A DNA stretch of 64,000 bases, taken from NCBI GenBank assembly GCA_035765135.1, contig DASTYE010000010.1:37187-101186 (forward strand), written 5' to 3'. The DNA is from JAICNG01 sp035765135 (GTDB lineage: Bacteria > Gemmatimonadota > Gemmatimonadetes > Gemmatimonadales > Gemmatimonadaceae). The notes beneath the pieces were generated by a model. The model searched no databases. It was not told the origin of the DNA and saw only the letters and a program-made list of their open reading frames with translations. The position numbers and the translations under genes were made by a program. How positions within the stretch are numbered: position 1 is the first letter of the stretch; the number at the start of each line of letters is the position of its first letter. Shown piece after piece: positions 51,952 to 60,726 of the stretch.

Positions 51952-53021
51952 ATGTCGGGTTGAAGCTCCTCGAGGGTGAACATGGCGAGCGCCGCGGCGA
52001 CCTGCGCAGCCACAGGCGCGTCTTCGCGCACGGCGCCGGCGTCACAGGAACGATCGAAGGATTCCAGCACGATTCGGCCATCGCGCACCAGCCCCTGCGC
52101 GCGTGACACACGCTGATCACGCCGGGTGATGTCATCGTCGGTGGCGAAGATGACCACGCGACACTCGCGCTCGCGCGCGTAATCCTGAAGCTCCCACTCC
52201 TTCGCCGGCACGACGACGACCCCGTCGCGGATGACGGCGTCCGCGACCACGCCGACGAGCTGGCGCGCCCGTTCTTCGTCCCGATAGCGATCCGGTACGT
52301 CCGAGAGATTGGTGTCGAGGATGATCGCCATGTCCGAGCGCGAATACGGCAGCCCCGCTTGCAGCAGGTATCCTGGCGCCACATCCACGACCGATTCTCC
52401 ATGGCTCAACCCGCGTCGCAGCATCTCCTCCCGGGTTTCGTGCCGCGGCCCGCCGCCGGTGATCGCGCAAAGGATGCGCTGCCGCAGCGGCGGAGTGTCC
52501 GGTGTCTTCAGCCATGTGGTGAGCTCACGCACGGCGTAGTCCACCGAGTCGAGTGTCCCCGCGAAGGCGCGCTGTACGACCTCGAGCGCCAATGCGGCCG
52601 CGCGAAGACCCGCGTTCGAGTGGCAATGCTCGAAAATCAGTGTGTATTCGCCGGGCTCGTCTCCGCCTCGCGTCTTGCCATACCCCACATCACACCCGGC
52701 CATCGCCTGAAGCTCGAGCGCGACGTGCTCGATGATGTGCGGCGCATACGTGCCGAGGCGGAGCCGCTTCAGGAAGCCGCCCCGCTCGCCAACGCTGCAG
52801 CGGTGCTCGACCAGTCCAGGCATTGCACGTTCGAGCGCCGACGCGACGCCCGGCACGTCGGCGGAGGAGATGTCGTCGTATCGTCCGACCACGAGATCCA
52901 TGCGCGTCACCGGTCGCTGTGACCAGAAGTTCGCGCCGCGCAGGGCGTGAAGCGCCGTTATGCGGATCTCCGTTTCGGGGGACGGCCGCCCGTCGTTCTC
53001 TACGATCCGGTCGTCAGACAT
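51930..53021 (-). CDS. Short cyanophycin-synthetase paralogue lacking ATP-grasp and P-loop
   Basis: A 363-residue protein. Residues about 20-175 align with the N-terminal domain of the adjacent cphA: ALHALRGANFWSQRPVTRMD, ISSADVPGV, GGFLKRLRLGTYAPHIIEHV ALELQ. The rest (VVDVAPGYLLQAGLPYSRSD MAIILDTN..., VVVVPAKEWEL, CRVVIFATDDD) aligns with the Mur-ligase middle of cphA. The ATP-grasp domain is absent, GTNGKTTT is absent and DHLG reads DVPD. The frame is intact, so it is not an obvious pseudogene. It overlaps cphA by 8 bp and cphB by 22. Confidence 0.85.
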   Translation of the reverse strand: MSDDRIVENDGRPSPETEIRITALHALRGANFWSQRPVTRMDLVVGRYDDISSADVPGVASALERAMPGLVEHRCSVGERGGFLKRLRLGTYAPHIIEHVALELQAMAGCDVGYGKTRGGDEPGEYTLIFEHCHSNAGLRAAALALEVVQRAFAGTLDSVDYAVRELTTWLKTPDTPPLRQRILCAITGGGPRHETREEMLRRGLSHGESVVDVAPGYLLQAGLPYSRSDMAIILDTNLSDVPDRYRDEERARQLVGVVADAVIRDGVVVVPAKEWELQDYARERECRVVIFATDDDITRRDQRVSRAQGLVRDGRIVLESFDRSCDAGAVREDAPVAAQVAAALAMFTLEELQPDICLPANG

Positions 53022-55674
53022 TGGCGAGCGTCCGCGCCCGCTCGAGCACGCCTCCGACGTCATCCGTCAGTACAACCGCAAGATCATTCGTCTCGAGCAG
53101 GGAAACCGCGCGCTCGAGCGCCGTGATCTCCGAGGGGATGACCTCGATGCGATCAGAGGGCGCACCCCCTTCGCGCAGCCCCTCGACGATCAGCGCTGCC
53201 GTCTCGCCGGGGTCGCGCCCCCGTCGATCGTCATCCTCCTTCACGATCACGTGGTCGAGTCCCGCGGCCAGTCGTCCAACCGCGCGAATGTCCTCATCCC
53301 TGCGATCGCCAGGCGCCGCGAGCACGCCGATGCGCCGGCGGGCCGGCAGCTCACGCACCAGCTCCATCAGCCCTTCGACCGCGGTCGCGTTGTGCGCGTA
53401 GTCGATGAGGAGGCGCCCTCCCCGAACCCGAATCAGGTTGAGTCGGCCTGGTGTCATCGACGGCGACGGGAAGAACGAGAGCAGGCCCGCGCGAATGTCA
53501 TCGTAGCGCACACCCTGAACGTACGCGGTCGCGATGGCGGCGAGAATGTTCCCGCGCTGGAAGCGCGCGGCGCCACCGAGCATCAGCGGAACATCGCGCA
53601 CCGGCGCGATCGGAATGTGCAGACGCCCCCTCCGAATCACGAACGTGTCGTCTTCGATGAGCGTGGCGATCCCGTTGCGCGAAATGTGCTCCTCCATCGC
53701 CTCGTTCTCTCCGCTGCCGGCGACCGAGAACAGGACCACGTCTCCGGGCGTTCGCTCCCGCATCGCATACACTCGCGGATCATCGGCGTTCAGGACAGCG
53801 TGACCATCCCGCCGAACGACTGCCGCGACCACGCTCTTCACTTCCGCGAGCTGCTCCAGCGTATGTATGCCGCGGAGTCCCAGGTGATCGGACGCCACGT
53901 TGAGGACGACGCCGACATCGCACTCATCGAACCCGAGCCCGGCGCGCAGCACGCCACCGCGCGCGGTCTCCAGCACCGCCACGTCGACGGTATCGTTCGA
54001 CAGGATGATGTTGGCGGAGAACGGACCGGTCATGTCCCCTTCCATGACGAGCCGGTTGTTCAGATACACGCCGTCCGTGGTCGTTAGGCCGACCGTGCGG
54101 TCGGTGTGCCGGAAGAGGTGGGCGATGAGCCGCGCCGTCGTCGTCTTCCCGTTCGTGCCGGTGACGGCGATGATCGGGATCGTGCTCTCGACCCCTGGCG
54201 GGTAGAGCATGTCGAGAATGGGAGCCGCCACATTCCGGGGCTCACCTTCGGCCGGATGCGTGTGCATCCGGATCCCGGGGGCGGCGTTGACCTCGATGAT
54301 GACCGCGCCGTTGTCGCGGAAGGGAACGGAAATGTCCGGCGTGATCACGTCGATGCCGGCGACGTCGAGACCCACCGCTCCGGCCGCCATCTCACAGGCG
54401 GTCACGTTGTCGGGGTGGATCTCTTCCGTCCGATCGATCGAGGTCCCGCCCGTGGAGAGATTCGCGGTCGGTCGCAACGTGACCACCTCGCCGCGCGCCG
54501 GTCGTGAATCGAGCGCGAGTCCGCGCTCCGCGAGGAAGCCGACGGTGTATTCGTCGACCGGCAGGGAAGTGAGGATCTTGGTGTGACCAACGCCGCGGCG
54601 CGGGTCGCGGTTCTCGATATCGATCAGCTCGCGTATCGTGTGCGTGCCGTCGCCGACCACGCGCGCCGAGACACGCTCGGCGACCGCCGCCACCTTCCCG
54701 TTGACGACGAGGACGCGGTGGTCGCCGCCCTCGGTATAACGCTCCACGACCACCGTGTCCGCGTACTCTTTGGATACGGACCAGGCGGCGCGAACCGCGG
54801 CCTCGTCATCGAGACGCGCCGAAATCCCGCGGCCGTGGCTGGCGTCGAGCGGTTTCAGGATGACGGGGAATCCGATGCGCAGCGCAATGTCCACGGCCTC
54901 GTCGGCGTTCTCCGCGACGTCGCCGACCGGAACCGGAAGCCCGATCGCGCCGAGCACCCGCTTCGTCTCGTCCTTGTTCTGCGCGATCTCGACGGCGATC
55001 GCGCTCGTGTTGTCGGTCATCGTCGCCTGAATGCGACGCAGATTGCGTCCGAGGCCGAGCTGCACGAGTGAACGCGAATTCAACCGTCGGACGGGAATCC
55101 CTCGTCGGCGTGCCTCTTCGACGATGGCATCGGTGGAGGGGCCGAGCCGGACGTTCTGCCACAGGCGTTGCAGAGCGCCGATGAGGCCATGGATGTCCAC
55201 ATCCTGTCCCGCGATGCACGCCTTGATGATTCTCACGGCTTCGCGCACGGCACGCAGCCCGACCTCTTCCTCCTCGTACGCGACGATCACCCACCACACA
55301 CCCGGGTCGCCGGACGCGACGACGCGTCCAAACGCGACGTTCGTTCCCGCGCGCGCCTGCAGCTCGAGTGCGACGTGTTCGAGAATGTGAGGGATGAGCG
55401 TGCCTTCGCGCAGTCGCTGGACGAAGCCGCCTGGCGCGCCACGCGTGCATTCGTGCTCGTGAAGCGTGGGGAGGAGACTCGTCAGGCGCTCCGTGAATCC
55501 GGGCAGATCGGCCGATGACACGTCTTCGAGCGCGCCGAGCGTGACGTCGCAGGCGATGACCGGGGCGAGGCGCCAGAAGTTCGGGCCGCGGAGCGCGCGG
55601 ATGCGCGTGACGCGCAGCTCGTCCGGACGTGCGATGACGTCGACGTCCGCGGCGCCGCTCGGCGTGGTGTCCAT
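53014..55674 (-). CDS. cphA: Cyanophycin synthetase
   Basis: An 886-residue enzyme that polymerises Asp and Arg into cyanophycin. It has an N-terminal domain (LRGPNFWRLAPVIACDVTLG, PHILEHVALELQARAGTNVAFG), an ATP-grasp domain (residues about 225-475: FPVILKPLDASHGRGISARL, EVNAAPGIRMHTHPAEGE) and a Mur-ligase domain with P-loop GTNGKTTT (about 500-508), ASDHLGLRG and IDYAHNATA. All are typical of CphA1. It is the first gene of the cphA - cphA-like - cphB group. Confidence 0.95.
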   Translation of the reverse strand: MDTTPSGAADVDVIARPDELRVTRIRALRGPNFWRLAPVIACDVTLGALEDVSSADLPGFTERLTSLLPTLHEHECTRGAPGGFVQRLREGTLIPHILEHVALELQARAGTNVAFGRVVASGDPGVWWVIVAYEEEEVGLRAVREAVRIIKACIAGQDVDIHGLIGALQRLWQNVRLGPSTDAIVEEARRRGIPVRRLNSRSLVQLGLGRNLRRIQATMTDNTSAIAVEIAQNKDETKRVLGAIGLPVPVGDVAENADEAVDIALRIGFPVILKPLDASHGRGISARLDDEAAVRAAWSVSKEYADTVVVERYTEGGDHRVLVVNGKVAAVAERVSARVVGDGTHTIRELIDIENRDPRRGVGHTKILTSLPVDEYTVGFLAERGLALDSRPARGEVVTLRPTANLSTGGTSIDRTEEIHPDNVTACEMAAGAVGLDVAGIDVITPDISVPFRDNGAVIIEVNAAPGIRMHTHPAEGEPRNVAAPILDMLYPPGVESTIPIIAVTGTNGKTTTARLIAHLFRHTDRTVGLTTTDGVYLNNRLVMEGDMTGPFSANIILSNDTVDVAVLETARGGVLRAGLGFDECDVGVVLNVASDHLGLRGIHTLEQLAEVKSVVAAVVRRDGHAVLNADDPRVYAMRERTPGDVVLFSVAGSGENEAMEEHISRNGIATLIEDDTFVIRRGRLHIPIAPVRDVPLMLGGAARFQRGNILAAIATAYVQGVRYDDIRAGLLSFFPSPSMTPGRLNLIRVRGGRLLIDYAHNATAVEGLMELVRELPARRRIGVLAAPGDRRDEDIRAVGRLAAGLDHVIVKEDDDRRGRDPGETAALIVEGLREGGAPSDRIEVIPSEITALERAVSLLETNDLAVVLTDDVGGVLERARTLANV

Positions 55675-56179
55675 ATTGAGCGTGTCGCTCAGGACCTGCG
55701 GGGACCCCTCGACACCGCGGATGTGCGTTGGGCACGCCCACCGCGGGCCGTCACGCGATCGTGCGACTCGGCGCCATCGGTTTCCGGCTCATCACAGTCG
55801 ATCCGTCGGCGGGGACGGCCCTCGGTCCGGTCACTTCCAGCGACGTCAAATGGCGGCCGCGCAGTCCTTTTGCGCGCTTCCGATGCCTCTGCCATGCAGC
55901 ACCTAAGTCACGAGGGGTTCGACGGTTGGGAAAGCGGCTCATCCGCCTCCCAAATGGCAGAAAACAGGCCACGTGACGCCGCGCGTTTCCGTCTCCGATG
56001 GGGTGAACGGAGCGTGCAAGCGGACCTGCTGGCACGGCTGGGCAAAACGTTGCGCCACAAGGCCTTGAGGCGTCCTCTCAGTGGCACGACGTTGCTCCTC
56101 GCCGTGCACTCCGCTGCGCCTCGACGTCGCGCCGATCGAATTCGCGCGATGCCGGGCGCATCCTCGTTCGATCGCCTGG
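55675..56179. other. Non-coding gap upstream of cphA and the diguanylate cyclase
   Basis: About 500 bp between divergent genes. Several open frames exist in both directions, all Arg/Ser-rich and without ribosome sites or family signs. No hairpin repeat or palindrome stands out. It should contain the promoters of both neighbours. Confidence 0.5.
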
Positions 56180-57541
56180 ATGTCGAAGACGCCGACACCC
56201 GCAACCTTGCGCGCGATGCCGCGCGCCGTGACCCACTCGGGGCCACGCCTCCACCGCCTAACACCGACGGTGCCGCGGCGGGCGCTGCGCGTCACGGCGG
56301 ATGAGCAGGCGAACGGGGAGATCCTGCTCTGGCAAAGCACGATTCGCCTGGCGCTGCTCGGCCTCGCGCAGGCGGTGGCCGTCGGGATTCAGGTGCTCAA
56401 GATCTCCGCCGTCCCGCTGGGCAACCTGGCCATCCTCGCGGCGCTGTACGCGATCGTGGTCCTGGCGGTGAGCGCGCTCGTCAGGCAGCTGGGCGGCGCT
56501 CGCGACTGGGTGATCGGCGCGGTCGTCGCGGCCGACATCCTCTTCCTGTTCGGAGCGGTATTCCTCGCCGTGCCCCCCGTGCACTATGCGCGAACGCTCC
56601 TCGTCGCGCTCATCATTCTGCACCTCACCGAGTTCCACTTCGGTCGACGGCTCGCCGTCAGCTCGCTCGTGCTGATGTCGGTGCTCTATCTGGCGATGGT
56701 CATGGTCGCCATCGCCGAGGGAGCTACCCTGCGGTGGATCCACGAGCTCTCATCGCTCGCCGTCTTCGTCCTCGCCGCGGGCTCGTTCGTTTTCCAGTAC
56801 GGCACGTTCAAGAGCCGCCTCGCGCGCCTCGCGCGATTGTTCGAGAACGCGGAAGGCGGAGATTTCGCCGCGACGTACGACGTCGAAGCCGATCGGCGGC
56901 CGGACAGCATCACCCACCTTGGCCGGTCGTACAACCGGCTGCGCACGCAGCTCGCGCAGATGGTTCTGACCGACCCACTCAGCGGATGTCTCAACCGGCG
57001 CGGCTTCGAGCAGCAGTTCAAGCGGGAAATCGCGCGCGCGGCACGCCAGGGAACGAGCATCGCACTCATCGCCGTGGACGTGGACATGTTCAAGGTGATC
57101 AACGATTCGTTCGGGCACCTCGCCGGCGACGGCGTCGTGCGCGATCTCGGGTCACTGTTGCGCGAGGTGGCACGAACCGGAGATCTGGTGGCGCGCACTG
57201 GCGGCGACGAGTTCGCCATCCTCCTTCCCGATACGGACGCCGACGGCGCGTTCCATCTGGCAATGCGGGTTCGCGATGTGGTCGCGTCGCATCGATTCCC
57301 CTCGGTCGGCGGCCACCACCGCATCACCGTGAGTCTCGGCGTCGTCGCCGATTGGGCGCAGGACGCCGACATCGCGCACGACCTGCATTCCCGCGCCGAC
57401 GAAGCACTCTACGCGGCGAAGGACGCCGGGCGCGACCGCGTCTGCCTCTGGACGTCAGACCTCCGCGCGGTGGCGGTCACGGCGGCCCATCATCGCGTGA
57501 CCCAGCCGCTGCGGTCAGGCGAGCACAAGGTCGAGAGCTAG
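56180..57541 (+). CDS. Membrane diguanylate cyclase (GGDEF)
   Basis: A 453-residue protein. Six or so hydrophobic helices (IRLALLGLAQAVAVGIQVL to LAVFVLAAGSFVFQYG) are followed by a HAMP-like linker and the GGDEF domain: DPLSGCLNRRGFEQQF, VDVDMFKVINDSFGHLAGDG and TGGDEFAILLPD, active-site GGDEF at about 341-345. The inhibitory site RTGD stands five residues before GGDEF, so product feedback is likely. It makes c-di-GMP. ATG 56180 is chosen provisionally; 56216 is close. Its stop overlaps the convergent PhzF stop in CTAG. Confidence 0.9.
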   Translation: MSKTPTPATLRAMPRAVTHSGPRLHRLTPTVPRRALRVTADEQANGEILLWQSTIRLALLGLAQAVAVGIQVLKISAVPLGNLAILAALYAIVVLAVSALVRQLGGARDWVIGAVVAADILFLFGAVFLAVPPVHYARTLLVALIILHLTEFHFGRRLAVSSLVLMSVLYLAMVMVAIAEGATLRWIHELSSLAVFVLAAGSFVFQYGTFKSRLARLARLFENAEGGDFAATYDVEADRRPDSITHLGRSYNRLRTQLAQMVLTDPLSGCLNRRGFEQQFKREIARAARQGTSIALIAVDVDMFKVINDSFGHLAGDGVVRDLGSLLREVARTGDLVARTGGDEFAILLPDTDADGAFHLAMRVRDVVASHRFPSVGGHHRITVSLGVVADWAQDADIAHDLHSRADEALYAAKDAGRDRVCLWTSDLRAVAVTAAHHRVTQPLRSGEHKVES

Positions 57542-58449
57542 GCGATCTCCATCATGCCGTCGCTCACGAGCACGGCATCGCCGGCGACGCGCACCGCCAC
57601 GACCGCGCCGTCACGCTTGTCTGCCTCGAGCTCCAGGATGCTCGGCCGCCCCATCTCGAAGCCCTGCTCCATCACCCAATGGAACGAGCCGTTAGGCGCC
57701 GACTCACGCGCGGCGAGGTAGCCGGCGAGCGCCGCGGCGCAGGAGCCGGTCGCCGGATCCTCCGGCACGGACAGTCCCGGTACGAAGACGCGGGCGCGAA
57801 GGTGTGATCCCTCGAGCTCCGGATCGCGCGCGACGACCATGACGTCCGGTGCCCAGTAGCGTGAGAGCGTCCGTTCCCAGACATCCATGCGGACTTTGGC
57901 CGCAGCCACCGCGGCGCGATCCTTTACCGGGACAATGAGGAAGGGAAGGCCGCAAGACACCGCCTGCGGCCCGTTAGGCCCGCCGAGCAGCTGCGACGGC
58001 TCGAGCGACAGCATTTCGGCGAGTGTGGTGCGGGCCGGAGGTGGCGGGCCAATCTCAGGGAGCTTCGCCACGGAGAGTTGGGCACTGGTCGCCACCCCGC
58101 CGCGTGCGCGAATCATGACCGGGACGGGCCCGACCCCCTCCTCGAGAATGATGCGCGTCTCGTCACCGGTGAGCGGGATCTCGCCGATGCGCGCGAGGAC
58201 CACGGCGGTCCCAATGGTCGGATGCCCCGCGAACGGCAACTCCGCGCCGGGCGTGAAGATCCGCACACGCCGAGCGTGTGCGGCGTTGTCCGGCGGATAG
58301 ACGAACGTGGTTTCGGAGTAGTTGAACTCGCGTGCGATCGAGAGGAGTGAATCCTCCGGAATCCCGCGGGCGTCGGTGACGACAGCGACCTGGTTGCCGG
58401 TGAACGGCCGCGCGGTGAAGACGTCGGTGGTGATGAAGCGGAACTTCAT
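57538..58449 (-). CDS. PhzF-family protein
   Basis: A 303-residue protein with two related halves. KFRFITTDVFTARPFTGNQVAVV opens it, followed by EFNYSETTFVYPP with the catalytic Glu, PGAELPFAGHPTIGTAVVL and VPEDPATGSCAAALAGYLA. PhzF-like proteins are isomerases or epimerases with a diaminopimelate-epimerase fold. Substrate unknown. No phenazine genes are near, so it is not a phenazine enzyme by context. Confidence 0.92.
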   Translation of the reverse strand: MKFRFITTDVFTARPFTGNQVAVVTDARGIPEDSLLSIAREFNYSETTFVYPPDNAAHARRVRIFTPGAELPFAGHPTIGTAVVLARIGEIPLTGDETRIILEEGVGPVPVMIRARGGVATSAQLSVAKLPEIGPPPPARTTLAEMLSLEPSQLLGGPNGPQAVSCGLPFLIVPVKDRAAVAAAKVRMDVWERTLSRYWAPDVMVVARDPELEGSHLRARVFVPGLSVPEDPATGSCAAALAGYLAARESAPNGSFHWVMEQGFEMGRPSILELEADKRDGAVVAVRVAGDAVLVSDGMMEIA

Positions 58450-58750
58450 AGGAGCCAGGAGTCAGGGGTCAGGAGTCAGGTGTCAGGGGGGACCAGGTTG
58501 AAGGGGGCAGGAGAGAACGCCCTGACCCTGCTCGGTGGTGCAGTTCCCTTCAACCCACCCTGACCTGCGAGGATCAAGTGTGCGCGCTGGCATCTGCCCC
58601 CGCGCGGGGATGGTTCGAGGAATGGGTTCGAGGGATCAGAGGGAACCACAGGGCCCGCCTGTAGACTGCAGTGCAGTTCTCTCCTGCAACCGATACCCTG
58701 TCACCCCCTGATCCCTGACTCCTGACTCCTGACCCCTATGAGGCTCCACA
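58450..58750. repeat. Gap of nested inverted repeats with AGGAGTCA units
   Basis: Left arm 58450-58490 has GGAGTCAGGGGTCAGGAGTC units; the right arm 58693-58740 holds their complements (CCTGACTCCTGACTCCTGAC). Inside, GGTTGAAGGGGGCAGGAGAG (58496 on) and CTCTCCTGCAACC (near 58679) form a second pair. No gene. It lies between the phzF start and the pruA stop, both on the minus strand. Confidence 0.75.
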
Positions 58751-60493
58751 CTACTCCTCACCCAAAAAGGGATAAGTAAACTCCGTCGGCGGAGCGAACG
58801 TCTCCTTGATCGTTCTCGCGCTGACCCAGCGCACCAGGTTGAGCTTCGAGCCGGCCTTGTCGTTCGTGCCCGACGCTCTCGCACCGCCGAACGGCTGCTG
58901 CCCTACGACGGCGCCGGTCGGCTTGTCGTTGTTGTAGAAGTTGCCGGCCGCGTTGCGCAGCGCCACCGATGCCTGACGAACGGCGGCGCGATCGCGCGCG
59001 AAGATCGCGCCCGTCAGCGCGTACGGTGAGGTGCGATCGACGACGCGAAGCGTGTCCTCCCACTTCGAATCGGCGTACACGTATGCCGTCAGGACCGGGC
59101 CAAAGATCTCCTCGCAGAGGAGCCGGTAGCCGGGGTCCTTCGTCTCCACCAGCGTCGGCTCGATGAAGTATCCCTCCTCGCCGCGCGTCACGCCGCCCTG
59201 GACGATGGTCGCGTTGCGCTTCGCATCCTCGAGGTATTCGCCGATCTTCGTGAACGCCTTCTGGTCGATCACCGCGCCCATGAAGTTGCGGAAGTCGCGG
59301 ACGTCGCCGACACGAATCTGTTTCATCATGGCGACTGTGCGATCACGCACCTCTGGCCACAGCGACTCTGGAACGTACATCCGGCTGGCCGCCGAGCATT
59401 TCTGTCCCTGGTATTCGTAGGCGCCGCGCGCGATCGCGACCGACAGCGCGTGCGGATCGGCGGACGGATGCGCCACGATGAAGTCCTTGCCGCCCGTCTC
59501 GCCGACGATCCGTGGATACGACTTGTAGTTCCCGATATTCTGCCCGATCGTGCGCCAGATGCTGTTGAACACGCCCGTGCTGCCGGTGAAATGCACTCCG
59601 GCGAGCTCGGGACTCGCGAGCACAGCCTCGGTGATCGGAGCGGGATCGCCGGGGAGGAAGTTGATGACACCGGGCGGCAAGCCGGCCTCCTCGAGCAGCC
59701 GCATGATGTAGTAGCCGCTGAGAATGGCTGTGCTCGCGGGCTTCCAGAGCACGGTGTTCCCCATGAGCGCGGGCGCCGTCGGCAGGTTTCCACCGATCGC
59801 GGTGAAGTTGAAGGGAGTCACCGCATAGACGAAGCCCTCGAGCGCGCGATAGTCGAGCTGGTTCCACATGCTCTTCTCGCTGAGCGGCTGCTCGTCGTAC
59901 AGCTCCTGCGCGAAGTGTGCGTTGAAGCGCCAGAAGTCGATCAGCTCGCAGGCGGAATCGATCTCGGCCTGATGAGCGGTCTTCGACTGCCCGAGCATCG
60001 TCGCGGCGTTGAGCGTCGAGCGCCACGTCGTCGCCAGCAGCTCAGCGGCCTTGAGGAAGACGGCGGCGCGATCCTCCCACGGCCAGTTGGACCATTCGCG
60101 CCATGCCTCACGAGCGGCCGCAATCGCCATCTCGGCGTGCTTCGGCGTCGCCTTGTGGTATTCGGCGAGCACGTGCTTGTGCGCATGCGGCATGACCGTT
60201 CGGCCGAGCTCGCCGGTGCGAATCTCCTTGCCGCCGATGAAAATCGGAACCTCGATGCGCTCCGACGCCATCTTCGCCAGACGCGCCTTGAGCTCCGCGC
60301 GCTCGGGCGAGCCCGGTGCGTAGGACCGAACAGGCTCGTTGACTGGTTTGGGAACGCGGCGGTTGCCGCTGAAGCCGACGAGACCGGCGCTCGCGCCGAT
60401 CGGTGGTTGTGAAGGTGCCGCGGGAACCGGCGCCTGCTGTTCGCGCGCGGCGGCGGCCTGGGCCTTGGGCGGATTGGCGACGGGTGCAGACAT
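58751..60493 (-). CDS. pruA: L-glutamate gamma-semialdehyde dehydrogenase
   Basis: A 580-residue aldehyde dehydrogenase of the proline degradation pathway, converting glutamate semialdehyde to glutamate with NAD. Signs: FGGARASGTNDKAG and ETGGKD (catalytic Glu area), YQGQKCSAASR (catalytic Cys), TPFNFTAIGGNL and FTGSTGVFNSIW, all typical of the P5C dehydrogenase branch. About 45 N-terminal Ala/Pro-rich residues are extra. Start ATG 60493. No proline dehydrogenase is adjacent. Confidence 0.95.
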   Translation of the reverse strand: MSAPVANPPKAQAAAAREQQAPVPAAPSQPPIGASAGLVGFSGNRRVPKPVNEPVRSYAPGSPERAELKARLAKMASERIEVPIFIGGKEIRTGELGRTVMPHAHKHVLAEYHKATPKHAEMAIAAAREAWREWSNWPWEDRAAVFLKAAELLATTWRSTLNAATMLGQSKTAHQAEIDSACELIDFWRFNAHFAQELYDEQPLSEKSMWNQLDYRALEGFVYAVTPFNFTAIGGNLPTAPALMGNTVLWKPASTAILSGYYIMRLLEEAGLPPGVINFLPGDPAPITEAVLASPELAGVHFTGSTGVFNSIWRTIGQNIGNYKSYPRIVGETGGKDFIVAHPSADPHALSVAIARGAYEYQGQKCSAASRMYVPESLWPEVRDRTVAMMKQIRVGDVRDFRNFMGAVIDQKAFTKIGEYLEDAKRNATIVQGGVTRGEEGYFIEPTLVETKDPGYRLLCEEIFGPVLTAYVYADSKWEDTLRVVDRTSPYALTGAIFARDRAAVRQASVALRNAAGNFYNNDKPTGAVVGQQPFGGARASGTNDKAGSKLNLVRWVSARTIKETFAPPTEFTYPFLGEE

Positions 60494-60726
60494 GACGACC
60501 TCTCGACGCTCGACGTGTGCGCCGCTCTCGGCGGCTTCGTTCAAAGATACGCAGTGCTGGGAGTGGGGCCAGCCATTGCTCATCGCTGACAGTCTATATT
60601 GGCACAGATCAACGCAGATTCTCCGTGGCGAGCGCAACCGGCCTCGCGCCTCCCGGCACCAGGAAGCTTGCTACCTTCATCCCCCGAGCAGGCACCGTCA
60701 CTCGACACGAACGCATGGGCGCGACC

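Noticed and set aside
52960..54087. Open frame of 375 codons antisense to cphA
   Set aside because: It lies opposite conserved Mur-ligase motifs and has no sign of a fold.
55723..56304. Plus-strand frame of 193 codons in the gap before the diguanylate cyclase
   Set aside because: Ser/Arg-rich, no ribosome site, no recognisable domain and it overlaps the GGDEF protein start in another frame.
3706..57978. CCTAAC motif as a chromosome-polarity (KOPS-like) signal
   Set aside because: The two orientations are nearly equal (14 versus 12), so no strand bias supports this.
57538..58449. PhzF as a sign of phenazine biosynthesis
   Set aside because: No other phz gene is nearby; stand-alone PhzF-like proteins are widespread and unrelated to phenazines.
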